Origin: Bacteroidaceae bacterium
Lineage (GTDB): Bacteria > Bacteroidota > Bacteroidia > Bacteroidales > Bacteroidaceae
Assembly (NCBI GenBank): GCA_017555875.1
Contig: JAFZFN010000008.1
Coordinates: forward strand, 1 to 64,000
Length of the DNA stretch: 64,000 nt
Reading direction: 5' to 3'
Every line of letters starts with the position of its first letter. The stretch's first letter is position 1. The position numbers and the translations under genes are program-made. The notes beneath the pieces were generated by a model. It saw only the letters and a program-made list of their open reading frames with translations, had not been told where the DNA came from and did no database searches. Positions 7,988 to 16,882 of the stretch are shown piece by piece.

Positions 7988-9637
7988 ATGATCCAAGTAC
8001 ACTGCATCAACAACGGAGAGACCCTAGACCTCGTGCCTGGCATCACGCTGCAGGAGGTGTATGACGCCTTCGCGCTCGACATGCCCTACGGAGCCGTGAG
8101 CGCCCGTGTCAACAACAAAGTGGAGAGCCTGTCCTTCCGCCTCTACAACCCCAAGGAGGTAGAGTTTCTCGACATCACCTCCTCGTCGGGAATGCGTACC
8201 TACGTGCGCTCTCTCTTCTTCGTACTCACCAAGGCAGTCGGTGAGCTATACCCCGAGAGCGAAATCATCATCGAGCACCCCATAGCAAAGGGATACTTCT
8301 GCAACCTGCGACTGGGACGCCAAGTGGAGGCCGAGGATGTGGCACGCATCAAGAGCCGCATGCAGGCAATCATAGACGCCGACATCAATATAGAACCGAT
8401 ACAATGCCCCACGACGGAAGCTGCAGCCCTATTTCGCAATGAGGGACGCGACGACGTAGCCATACTGATGGAAACCACAGGAAGGCTCTACAGCAACTAC
8501 TACAAGCTGGGCGACAAGATAGACTACTACTACGGAAGCCTGCTGCCCTCGACGGGAAGAATACACCTCTTCGAGCTGCAGCAGTATCACGACGGGCTAC
8601 TCCTGCGCGTGCCTAGCCGCGAGAACCCCGACACGCTGGAAGACGTCGTGAGACAGGACAAGATGCTCAGCGTGTTCAGCGACCACCGACACTGGCAGGA
8701 GGTGCTCGACCTCACCACCGTGAGCGACCTCAACGTGGCCTGCCGCAAGGGACACGCCACAGACCTCATCAACGTGGCAGAGGCACTGCAAGAGAAGCGC
8801 ATCGCGGGTATGGCCGACGACATCTATCACCGACACTCACGCGTCGTGCTCATCTCGGGACCCTCATCGTCGGGAAAGACCACCTTCAGCAAGCGCCTAT
8901 CGGTGCAGCTCATGACCAACGGACTCAGACCCGTGGCACTATCGCTCGACGACTATTTCGTAGACCGCGAGCAGACTCCGCTCGACGCAGAGGGCAACTA
9001 CGACTTCGAGTCGCTCTATGCCGTCGACCTCCCCTTCTTCAATGAGCAGCTCAACGCCCTGCTACGAGGAGAAGAGGTGCAGCTCACCAAGTTTGACTTC
9101 ACTACGGGCAAGAGACTCCTCACCGAGCGTAAGCTACGCATCGACGAGCACAACATACTCATCATAGAAGGCATACACGCACTCAACCCCGAGCTCACTT
9201 GCCACATCGCCGAGAAAGACAAATACAAGATATACGTGTCGGCACTCACCAGCATCATGCTCGATGACCACAACTACATACCCACCACAGACAATCGACT
9301 GCTGAGACGCATCCTGCGCGACTACAAATACAGAGGCTACTCGGCCGAAGACACCATCGCACGATGGCCCAGCGTACGCAAAGGAGAAGACAAGTGGATA
9401 TTCCCCTATCAGGAAAACGCCGATGCCATGTTCAACTCGGCCCTACTCTACGAACTGGCCGTACTGAAAAGCCACCTCACGCCCATCCTCGAGGAGGTCA
9501 AGGAAAACCGTCCCGAACATAGCGAAGCATATCGCTTGCGCAAGTTCCTGCAATACTTTGAATCCATACCCGACAACGACCTCCCCCCAACATCCCTGCT
9601 ACGCGAATTCCTTGGCGGAAGCAGCTTTGAGTATTGA
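7988..9637 (+). CDS. Nucleoside (uridine-type) kinase with N-terminal ThrRS-like domain
   Basis: A 549-residue protein. The N-terminal half resembles the TGS plus second additional domain of threonyl-tRNA synthetase (HPIAKGYFCNL near residues 97-107). The C-terminal half is a P-loop kinase with GPSSSGKTTF at about 291-300, of the uridine kinase/phosphoribulokinase type. It probably phosphorylates a nucleoside in salvage; the substrate cannot be read from the sequence. This fusion is common in Bacteroidetes and is much longer than stand-alone Udk. The stop overlaps the upstream end of the rpoN reading frame, and the rpoN ATG is 6 bp downstream, so the two are likely co-transcribed. Confidence 0.85.
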   Translation: MIQVHCINNGETLDLVPGITLQEVYDAFALDMPYGAVSARVNNKVESLSFRLYNPKEVEFLDITSSSGMRTYVRSLFFVLTKAVGELYPESEIIIEHPIAKGYFCNLRLGRQVEAEDVARIKSRMQAIIDADINIEPIQCPTTEAAALFRNEGRDDVAILMETTGRLYSNYYKLGDKIDYYYGSLLPSTGRIHLFELQQYHDGLLLRVPSRENPDTLEDVVRQDKMLSVFSDHRHWQEVLDLTTVSDLNVACRKGHATDLINVAEALQEKRIAGMADDIYHRHSRVVLISGPSSSGKTTFSKRLSVQLMTNGLRPVALSLDDYFVDREQTPLDAEGNYDFESLYAVDLPFFNEQLNALLRGEEVQLTKFDFTTGKRLLTERKLRIDEHNILIIEGIHALNPELTCHIAEKDKYKIYVSALTSIMLDDHNYIPTTDNRLLRRILRDYKYRGYSAEDTIARWPSVRKGEDKWIFPYQENADAMFNSALLYELAVLKSHLTPILEEVKENRPEHSEAYRLRKFLQYFESIPDNDLPPTSLLREFLGGSSFEY

Positions 9638-9642
9638 CACCT

Positions 9643-11091
9643 ATGAAAGGAACAGCCACACAAATATATACACAAGAGCAGCTGATGCAGCAAAAGCAGA
9701 AGCTCACACCGCTGCAAGTGTTGACCACACGCCTGCTCAGCCTCACCACGATAGAGATGGAGGAGAGGGTCAGAGGCGAGGTGATAGACAATCCTGCGCT
9801 CGAGACATCCATGCAGGATGACCCTGCAGACCCCATGGAGGAGAACGGAGAGGACAGCTACACCGACACAAACGAGGACCTCATCGCAGGAGACTACCGC
9901 ACTGAAGACGACATCCCCGACTACAACCTACGCACGCAGCCGCAAAGCCCAGAGCAGCAGGCTTTCCAATATGCTGACACGATGTCCTTCTACGACTACC
10001 TGTTGGGACAGCTACACGAGCTGTCGCTCACCGAAGAACAAGAGACAATAGGGGAATACCTCATAGGGTCGTTCGATGAGGACGGACTCCTACACAAATC
10101 GCTGCTCACCATCGCAGACGAGCTAGCCATCTACCATGGTATCGACGCCGACGAAAAAGAGGTCGAGGAGGTGCTGCTACGCATTCAACAATTTGACCCA
10201 GCAGGCATCGGAGCACGCAACCTGCAAGAGTGCCTACTCCTGCAACTCGACCGCAAAGAGCCAACGTCGCAGACAGAGCAACAGCACCTGTTGCTGACAC
10301 AGTGCTATGATGAATTTACCCATAAACGATGGGACAAAATAACACAAAAGCTAGGATGGGAGCCCGAAGAGATAGACTCCGTCGTGGCGGAGCTCGTGAA
10401 GCTAAACCCCAGGCCAGGAGCGTCGCTGAGCGACAGCATGGAACGTAGCATGCCACAAATCGTGCCCGACTTCATCGTCGAATGCTTTGACGACAACCTC
10501 ACCTTTAGCCTCAACAATCAGAACACTCCCCGACTGCGCGTAAGCAACGAGTTCATGCAAATGCTCAACGAACAAGCAGCATCATCACACGCTGACAGTC
10601 GCAATGCAGCACAATTCCTGCGCCAGAAAATAGATAACGCACGGGATTTCATCCTTGCCATCGAGCAACGCGAACAGACACTCATGCGCACCATGGAGGC
10701 CATCATCTCCCTGCAACGTCCCTTCTTCCTCGAAGGAGACGAAGCCCTCTTGCGCCCCCTCATCCTCAAAGATGTGGCCGATGTCGCAGGATACGACATC
10801 TCGACCATCTCACGAGCCACCAATGGCAAATATGTGCAAACACCTTTCGGTCTGTTCCCGCTACGATACTTCTTCAGCGACGGCATTGCCAACACAGAGG
10901 GCGAAGAGGTTTCGGTAAGAGAGATACACAACATCATCAAGGAGCTTGTTGACGGAGAAGACAAGAAGACTCCCCTCACAGACGAACAGATCGTCGAGGC
11001 GCTCAAGACACGAGGCTACAAGGTAGCACGCCGAACAGTTGCCAAATATCGTGAGCAGCTACACATCCCCATAGCACGCATGAGACGATAG
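9643..11091 (+). CDS. rpoN: RNA polymerase sigma-54 factor
   Basis: A 482-residue sigma-54. Region I at the N-terminus is Gln/Leu-rich and ends near NPALE (about residue 45). An acidic region II spans about 55-105, then the core-binding and DNA-binding regions. The diagnostic RpoN box ARRTVAKYRE lies near the C-terminus. I start at ATG 9643; a TTG at 9634 is in frame but overlaps the kinase stop. Sigma-54 needs an AAA+ activator, and none is encoded here. Transcription ends in a hairpin-rich spacer facing pnp. Confidence 0.95.
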   Translation: MKGTATQIYTQEQLMQQKQKLTPLQVLTTRLLSLTTIEMEERVRGEVIDNPALETSMQDDPADPMEENGEDSYTDTNEDLIAGDYRTEDDIPDYNLRTQPQSPEQQAFQYADTMSFYDYLLGQLHELSLTEEQETIGEYLIGSFDEDGLLHKSLLTIADELAIYHGIDADEKEVEEVLLRIQQFDPAGIGARNLQECLLLQLDRKEPTSQTEQQHLLLTQCYDEFTHKRWDKITQKLGWEPEEIDSVVAELVKLNPRPGASLSDSMERSMPQIVPDFIVECFDDNLTFSLNNQNTPRLRVSNEFMQMLNEQAASSHADSRNAAQFLRQKIDNARDFILAIEQREQTLMRTMEAIISLQRPFFLEGDEALLRPLILKDVADVAGYDISTISRATNGKYVQTPFGLFPLRYFFSDGIANTEGEEVSVREIHNIIKELVDGEDKKTPLTDEQIVEALKTRGYKVARRTVAKYREQLHIPIARMRR

Positions 11092-11136
11092 GGACACCCC
11101 TCGACATGGCTTCATACAGAAGCAGTCATAAGGACG

Positions 11137-11315
11137 GAAGCATCTCGCATGAGGACTTGACAAGAGCCCCTTGCGAGATGCTTCGCTTCACTCAGCATGG
11201 CCAAGCTGGGGTGAGAAAGGATATGGCATCTAAGCAAGCTGCTATGCTATTGCTAAAAAGAGTGATGCCACGAAATCACTTCGCGGCATCACAGGTGGTA
11301 GCACCAATGTGCTAC
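11137..11315. repeat. Cluster of three hairpins between convergent rpoN and pnp
   Basis: Three perfect stems lie in a row: GAAGCATCTCGCA (11137-11149) with 11172-11184 (13 bp), GTGATGCC (11262-11269) with 11285-11292, and GTAGCAC (11298-11304) with GTGCTAC (11309-11315). None has a clear T tract. The CGAGA..CT.CGCT.CACTC word pattern after the first stem recurs in the Skp spacer near 51625-51650. A short frame at 11106-11348 across this region is not convincing as a gene. Confidence 0.7.
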
Positions 11316-11344
11316 ACTATTGAAGGGAGGGAATATATTCCTTC

Positions 11345-13564
11345 TTAATCCTCACGATGAGGGCGGGGACGACGCTCACCACGCTCGGGACGCTCGCGAC
11401 GGGGACGTGCGGGACGCTCCTCGTAGCCCTCGGGCTTCTCGATGAGGGCACGGTGTGAGAGCTTGAACTTACCAGTCTTGGGGTCAATCTCGAGGAGCTT
11501 AACCTCAATCTCATCACCCTCCTGGATACCGGTCTCCTCCATGGTCTCGAAACGCTTCCAGTCAATCTCAGAGATGTGGAGCAGACCATCGCGGCCAGCC
11601 ATGAACTCTACGAATGCGCCGTAGGGCATCACGCTGCGTACCTTACCGGTGTATACCTCACCAACCTCGGGTACAGCTACGATAGCGCGGATCTTAGAGA
11701 GAGCAGCATCGATAACCTCCTTGCAGGTACCTGCAACCTCTACCTTACCTACGCCGTCAACCTCGTCGATAGAGATGGTAGCACCAGTCTCCTCCTGCAT
11801 GCCCTGGATGATCTTTCCGCCCGGGCCAATGACAGCACCGATGAACTCCTTGGGAATGGTGATAGTAACGATGCGAGGTGCGTGGGGCTTGAGATCGGCA
11901 CGGGGCTCAGCGATGCACTCGGTAATCTTGCCGAGGATGTGGAGACGTGCGTCACGAGCCTGGTAGAGTGCCTTCTCGAGGATCTCGTATGAGAGGCCGT
12001 CACACTTGATGTCCATCTGGGTAGCGGTGAGACCATCAGCAGTACCGGTGGTCTTGAAGTCCATGTCGCCCAAGTGGTCCTCGTCACCGAGGATGTCGCT
12101 CAACACAGCATACTTCTCTTCGCCAGCGTTCTTGATGAGACCCATGGCGATACCTGAAACCGGCTTGCGGATGGGCACACCAGCATCCATGAGAGCGAGT
12201 GTACCGGCACATACGGTAGCCATAGAAGATGAGCCGTTTGACTCGAGGATATCGGATACTACGCGTACGCAGTAGGGATAGTCGGCAGGGAGAACCTCCT
12301 TCAAGCCACGCCATGCGAGATGGCCGTGACCAATCTCACGACGGCCTACACCGCGCTGAGCCTTGGCCTCACCGGTAGAGAAGGGGGGGAAGTTGTAGTG
12401 GAGGAGGAAACGCTCGCGTGACTGGTTGAGCACGTCGTCGATGATCTTCTCATCAGACTTGGTACCGAGTGTCACTGTGGTCAATGACTGAGTCTCACCA
12501 CGGGTGAACACAGCTGAGCCGTGAGGACCGGGCAAGTAGTCAACCTCGCACCAGATGGGACGGATATCGGTAGTAGCACGACCATCGAGACGCTTGCCCT
12601 CATCGAGGATGCAGCGACGCATAGCGTCCTTCTCTACGTCGTGGTAGTAGCGGTTGATGAGCGAAAGCTTCTCAGCGAGCTCGTCGGCATCCATCTCAGC
12701 GTGAGCCTCGGTGTAAGCCACCTTGAACTCCTCGCGTACAGCCTCGAAAGCCTCGGCACGAGCGTGCTTGTCGCGGTTGCCCTCAGCAGCGATAGCGTAG
12801 GCTTTGTCGTAGCAAGCAGCCTTCACCTCGGCGCGGAGCTCCTCGTCGTTCACCTCGTGACAGTACTCGCGCTTCACGGTAGAGCCTACAGCCTCCATGA
12901 GCTCGATCTGAGCCTGGCACTGTACCTTGATAGCCTCGTGAGCAGCCTTCAGAGCCTCCAAGAGGTCGAGCTCTGAAACCTCCTTCATCTCACCCTCAAC
13001 CATCATGATGTTGTCGATAGTAGCACCTACCATGAGGTCCATATCGGCCTTCTCGAGCTGGGCGAAAGTGGGGTTGATAACGAACTCGCCATCTACACGA
13101 GCTACGCGTACCTCCGAGATGGGGCCATTGAAGGGGATGTCTGACACTGCCAACGCAGCTGAAGCTGCGAAGCCAGCCAATGCATCGGGCATATCCACAC
13201 CATCGGCAGAGAAGAGGATGATGTTTACATACACCTCTGCGTGATAGTTGTCGGGGAAGAGAGGACGCAATGCGCGGTCAACCAAACGACATGTCAAGAT
13301 CTCATTGTCCGAAGCTTTACCCTCGCGCTTGGTGAAGCCACCGGGGTAACGGCCGAATGAGGCATATTTTTCTCTGTACTCAACCTGTAAAGGCATGAAG
13401 TCTGTACCGGGAACTGCATCTTTGGCGGCACATACGGTAGCGAGCAGCACGGTGTTACCCATGCGAAGCACTACAGAGCCGTCGGCCTGCTTGGCCAATT
13501 TCCCGGTTTCCAATGTGATGACTCTTCCGTCGGGGAGAGCCACTGATTTTGTAATCGGATTCAT
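11345..13564 (-). CDS. pnp: Polyribonucleotide nucleotidyltransferase (PNPase)
   Basis: A 739-residue 3'-5' phosphorolytic RNase of the RNA decay machinery. Two RNase PH-like domains (about 10-230 and 310-540) flank a helical linker. A KH domain follows with GPGGK near 580, then an S1 domain (about 630-700). The last 35 residues form an Arg/Glu/Pro-rich tail, longer and more charged than in the E. coli enzyme and probably disordered and RNA-binding. It has its own strong promoter at 13620-13651 and about 48 nt of leader. I see no long leader hairpin for autoregulation of the E. coli kind. Confidence 0.97.
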   Translation of the reverse strand: MNPITKSVALPDGRVITLETGKLAKQADGSVVLRMGNTVLLATVCAAKDAVPGTDFMPLQVEYREKYASFGRYPGGFTKREGKASDNEILTCRLVDRALRPLFPDNYHAEVYVNIILFSADGVDMPDALAGFAASAALAVSDIPFNGPISEVRVARVDGEFVINPTFAQLEKADMDLMVGATIDNIMMVEGEMKEVSELDLLEALKAAHEAIKVQCQAQIELMEAVGSTVKREYCHEVNDEELRAEVKAACYDKAYAIAAEGNRDKHARAEAFEAVREEFKVAYTEAHAEMDADELAEKLSLINRYYHDVEKDAMRRCILDEGKRLDGRATTDIRPIWCEVDYLPGPHGSAVFTRGETQSLTTVTLGTKSDEKIIDDVLNQSRERFLLHYNFPPFSTGEAKAQRGVGRREIGHGHLAWRGLKEVLPADYPYCVRVVSDILESNGSSSMATVCAGTLALMDAGVPIRKPVSGIAMGLIKNAGEEKYAVLSDILGDEDHLGDMDFKTTGTADGLTATQMDIKCDGLSYEILEKALYQARDARLHILGKITECIAEPRADLKPHAPRIVTITIPKEFIGAVIGPGGKIIQGMQEETGATISIDEVDGVGKVEVAGTCKEVIDAALSKIRAIVAVPEVGEVYTGKVRSVMPYGAFVEFMAGRDGLLHISEIDWKRFETMEETGIQEGDEIEVKLLEIDPKTGKFKLSHRALIEKPEGYEERPARPRRERPERGERRPRPHRED

Positions 13565-13619
13565 CTCAAATAATTTATATATAATACGTCTAAATTGATA
13601 TATTCATCCAAAATTCGGA

Positions 13620-13651
13620 CAAAGATAGTGCAAGCCGAATGAAATACCAAA
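13620..13651 (-). promoter_or_regulatory. Promoter of pnp
   Basis: Read on the minus strand: TTTG at 13651-13648, a 20-nt spacer, TATCTTTG at 13627-13620. The spacer nearly equals that of the purH promoter at 44256-44287, differing at a few positions. Confidence 0.85.
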
Positions 13652-13756
13652 TTTCAACGAGCGAAAACAGAGAAATACTTGTATTTTCTTTTGTTGAGCA
13701 GAAATTCAACGAAGTTAAATTTATTTTCCGTTTTCCGACTGCAAGCCTAACAAAGA

Positions 13757-13788
13757 TTACCCGACCACAAGAAAATGTAGTCGGGTAA
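13757..13788 (-). terminator. Putative terminator after the THUMP methyltransferase gene
   Basis: TTACCCGAC (13757-13765) pairs with GTCGGGTAA (13780-13788), a 9-bp perfect stem with a 14-nt loop. On the minus strand it is followed by TCTTTGTT. It lies 43 bp past the methyltransferase stop and upstream of the pnp promoter. Confidence 0.6.
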
Positions 13789-13830
13789 CCGTTATGCTAG
13801 TGAGCCTCAACGAAGCTCTTCGGCTAGAGC

Positions 13831-15471
13831 TTACTCTTCGCGTTTCTTTCCGCCGCGGCCCTTATTGAATCCAGGCTTTCCACCAGAGAAGCGCTGTGCA
13901 CGCTGGCCGCGCTTGTCACCCGCAGGCTTTCCTCCACGGAAGTCGCGCTTCTCACCACCGCGAAACTCGCGTTTCTCGCCTTGAGGACGTGCCTTGCGCT
14001 CACGAGCTGCCTGCAACTTGGCAAACTCATGATGACGCTCATAGAGATTGCTGTAGTTAGTATCCTCCTCATAGCGTTCGCGGTCGTTGCGCTCTGCCAT
14101 CTCGCGCTTGTTCATGGGGCGTCGCTCATCATTGAAGCGGCGATTGTCGTCGCCAAACTTGCGACGGTCGTCACCGAAGCCACGATTGTCGTCATTGAAA
14201 CGACGACGGGGGCGTTCCTCCTCGCGCTTCATGCCAAAGGCCTTGGCCGCGCGCTCTTCGCGTTCGCGCAGGGGACGGCGCTCTGCAGTGGGGCGCTCGC
14301 TTTTGTCAAGTTCCTCGCCACTCTCACGGAACTCCTTGAACTTGCCATCGAAGAGCTCATATTTGCGCATCTCGCAGGGGAGTGCACCATTGTAGAGAGG
14401 TATGATGACCGATGCCTTAAGCCCAATCTTATCGAAGCACTCTTTGCGATAGCTCAGCACCCACGCATCATTGCCCTTGAAGGCATGCTTGAGTCGCTCT
14501 CCGATGGTGCGATACAGCCCCAGGAGGTCATCTGTGGTGATGCGTTCTCCGTAGGGAGGATTGGTCACCATCAGGGCAGGTCCCTCCATCTCCACAAAGT
14601 CGGCCATATCGCGACGCTCGATGGTGATGTCTTTGGACAAGCCTGCAGCACGCACATTATTGGTGGCAATGTTTACGGCCTTCCAGTCGATGTCGTAACC
14701 GTAGATGTGGTGCTCAAACTCGCGCTCTGCAGAGTCGTCATTGTATATCTCGTCGAACATCTCTTGGTCAAAGTCGGCCCACTTCTCGAAAGCAAACTCC
14801 TTGCGGAACACACCTGGAGCGATATTACGGGCGATGAGGGCAGCCTCGATGGGGAGTGTGCCCGAGCCGCACATGGGGTCTACGAAGTCGGTCTCGCCCT
14901 TCCAGCCCGTCTGGAGGAGCATACCTGCAGCCAGCACCTCATTGAGCGGTGCCTCTACAGCCTCTTGGCGATAACCACGGCGATGGAGCGACTCGCCCGA
15001 TGAGTCTAGCGACAGGGTGCAGCGCTCCTGTGCGATATGTATGTGGAGTGTGATGTCGGGGTTGGTCACCTGCACCGAGGGACGCTTGCCCTCCTTCTCG
15101 CGGAAGTAGTCGGCAATGGCATCCTTCACGCGATAGGCCACAAACTTTGAGTGGCGAAACTCATCGCTATACACCACCGAGTCGACGGCAAAGCTGGTGT
15201 TCACCGTCATATAGTCTTCCCACTGGATGCGTTTCTTCACGATGTCGTATATCTCGTCGGCATCCTTGGCATTGAAGTGCAGGATGGGTTTCAGCACACG
15301 GATAGCCGTACGCAGATGAAAGTTTGCGCGATACATCATTCGCTTGTCACCGGTGAATGACACCATGCGTCGGCCTATCTGTATGTCATCGGCTCCTAGT
15401 TCGGTAAGTTCCTTGGCCAACACCTCTTCCAGTCCTTGGAAGGTCTTGGCGATGAGTTCAAAAGTCTTCAC
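13831..15471 (-). CDS. THUMP-domain RNA N2-guanine methyltransferase with long charged tail
   Basis: A 546-residue protein with a THUMP RNA-binding domain (about 45-160) and a UPF0020-type Rossmann methyltransferase domain (about 165-385). The catalytic NPPY motif is near residue 304 (NPPYGER), typical of N2-guanine modification, so it resembles RlmL or TrmN-like 23S rRNA/tRNA enzymes. From about residue 390 to the end, some 155 residues are an Arg/Asp/Glu/Gly-rich low-complexity tail with repeated RRFND, GDDRR and FRGG words, absent from the catalytic core and likely disordered. Translation appears to start at GTG 15471. The exact target base is not readable. Confidence 0.85.
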   Translation of the reverse strand: MKTFELIAKTFQGLEEVLAKELTELGADDIQIGRRMVSFTGDKRMMYRANFHLRTAIRVLKPILHFNAKDADEIYDIVKKRIQWEDYMTVNTSFAVDSVVYSDEFRHSKFVAYRVKDAIADYFREKEGKRPSVQVTNPDITLHIHIAQERCTLSLDSSGESLHRRGYRQEAVEAPLNEVLAAGMLLQTGWKGETDFVDPMCGSGTLPIEAALIARNIAPGVFRKEFAFEKWADFDQEMFDEIYNDDSAEREFEHHIYGYDIDWKAVNIATNNVRAAGLSKDITIERRDMADFVEMEGPALMVTNPPYGERITTDDLLGLYRTIGERLKHAFKGNDAWVLSYRKECFDKIGLKASVIIPLYNGALPCEMRKYELFDGKFKEFRESGEELDKSERPTAERRPLREREERAAKAFGMKREEERPRRRFNDDNRGFGDDRRKFGDDNRRFNDERRPMNKREMAERNDRERYEEDTNYSNLYERHHEFAKLQAARERKARPQGEKREFRGGEKRDFRGGKPAGDKRGQRAQRFSGGKPGFNKGRGGKKREE

Positions 15472-15512
15472 TGTCGTATTTATTAGTTGTATTGTGCGTA
15501 TATAATCTATTC

Positions 15513-15692
15513 TTACATGTTCTCAGCCCACAGGTTGCCCCATGTGCCGCGATGTCCTCGTGAGAAATCCTCGTCTTCGTAGCCCTGTGACTGTGTGTCG
15601 ATATCGAAACTGCTGGCGCAGAGTGACACGGGCTCAATGTCCATCACCTCTGCTTGGGGACGTACGTATGTATACTTCTTTTTCATCTTCAT
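15513..15692 (-). CDS. Small 59-aa protein, function unknown
   Basis: A short frame of 60 codons including stop, starting MKMKKKYTYV and ending LWAENM. A second possible start lies two codons in, at 15686. It begins 6 bp after the stop of the secreted protein gene upstream, so it is probably co-transcribed and translationally coupled. The N-terminus is Lys-rich and the middle acidic (QGYEDEDF), with no obvious signal peptide or membrane segment and a single Cys. Small proteins of this general look occur next to surface proteins in Prevotella-like genomes, from memory. I do not recognise a family. Confidence 0.6.
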   Translation of the reverse strand: MKMKKKYTYVRPQAEVMDIEPVSLCASSFDIDTQSQGYEDEDFSRGHRGTWGNLWAENM

Positions 15693-15698
15693 GTTGGG

Positions 15699-16790
15699 TT
15701 ATCTTATTACAATCTTCTTTCCACCTTTTATATATATACCCGCTGTGGGGTGTGCCACCCTGCGCCCTTGCAAGTCATAGGTGACGTCGTCGGTCGTGGC
15801 AGTCATCGGTATGATCTCTGTCTCATCATCGGCACGCTGGATGACAAACATGCTTGCGCCCTGCCCCTTGGGGACTTGCAGATAGGCCTTGTAAGCCTTG
15901 GCGGTGAAGCTCGTCTCGGTAGCTGCCTTAGGGATATAGAACCCCACCTTGCCATCCTTGTTGGCATTCAAGGCGTAGTAGGAGTAGTCTTCGAAGGTCA
16001 CCTCCGTGTCTTCGGTGTAGCCTATCAACTGATTGTCGCTCTTGATAGACTCTGCTGCGGGATTGGTCTCTGTGGAATAGGTAAGTGTGCAAGTCGAGTT
16101 AGGTGCAGCCTCGATGATGACACCCGTATGAGCAGGCACCACACCCTCTATCGGGAGCAGACGTGCCACCTCGCCACTAGTGGTGCAATAGTAAGCAGTA
16201 CTTCCCTTAGGCATGGTGTAGGGCATGTCGAGATACAATGTCGCGTAGCCGTACTTGTTGATGGCGATGTCGTAGGTGTCAACAATCTCCTCTAAGAAAG
16301 TCACAGACATTGACTTTAGGCGTAGCTGAGCTCCATAACTTGTACTTGCTATACCTATTTTAAAACATTTATAATTTAACTCCTTAGAAAAAGTTATTTC
16401 ATAGTTCGCATAAGAAGTTGAGTTAAAAGAAACCTCCTTTATTAGATTCCAACTACTTCCATCTACACTACCATAAACCTCAAATTTACCCGTCGAGTTC
16501 TTGTCAGAAGCTGCAGCGTTTAATGTAACATTAGTTAGTGTTCCTAATAGAGGTTCTGACACAACATATCCCATTGTAGGATTAGAGTATATTCTAAGTT
16601 GATCTGTAAACCAACAATTATTAGTATAAATCACCAATCCATCTCCAAGATCATGTTCTTCATTTATAGCATTTTGACCACCTGCCGCGTAATCAGCAAA
16701 AACGACATTGATAGTTTTCTCAACCGTCTCCGCCCCCACATTTGCGGCGAAGAGCATACAGCTTATTAGAGCGATTGTTTTCAGTTTCAT
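15699..16790 (-). CDS. Secreted protein with C-terminal sorting-type motif
   Basis: A 363-residue protein with a signal peptide (about 1-20, ending NVGAE). An N-terminal beta-rich domain (about 25-170) resembles a jelly-roll or discoidin-like binding module. A second beta domain follows (about 170-330), then a terminal segment YDLQGRRV...GIYIKGGKK. That ending is common in Prevotella and is like the C-terminal domains used for type IX secretion or surface retention; this assignment is inferred. The codons for about residues 1-160 are clearly more AT-rich than the rest, suggesting a domain swap. No catalytic motif is seen, so adhesion or glycan binding is plausible. Confidence 0.65.
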   Translation of the reverse strand: MKLKTIALISCMLFAANVGAETVEKTINVVFADYAAGGQNAINEEHDLGDGLVIYTNNCWFTDQLRIYSNPTMGYVVSEPLLGTLTNVTLNAAASDKNSTGKFEVYGSVDGSSWNLIKEVSFNSTSYANYEITFSKELNYKCFKIGIASTSYGAQLRLKSMSVTFLEEIVDTYDIAINKYGYATLYLDMPYTMPKGSTAYYCTTSGEVARLLPIEGVVPAHTGVIIEAAPNSTCTLTYSTETNPAAESIKSDNQLIGYTEDTEVTFEDYSYYALNANKDGKVGFYIPKAATETSFTAKAYKAYLQVPKGQGASMFVIQRADDETEIIPMTATTDDVTYDLQGRRVAHPTAGIYIKGGKKIVIR

Positions 16791-16882
16791 AAAAGAGCTT
16801 CTGTATGGGAATAGAAATTATTTTGCAAAGGTACTCATTTTTTTGTTTACAAACGTAAAATATCACAAGTTCAATCGCATTT

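Noticed and set aside
11106-11348. 80-aa frame between rpoN and pnp
   Set aside because: It is built over three hairpins, has no similarity to a protein and lies between convergent genes.
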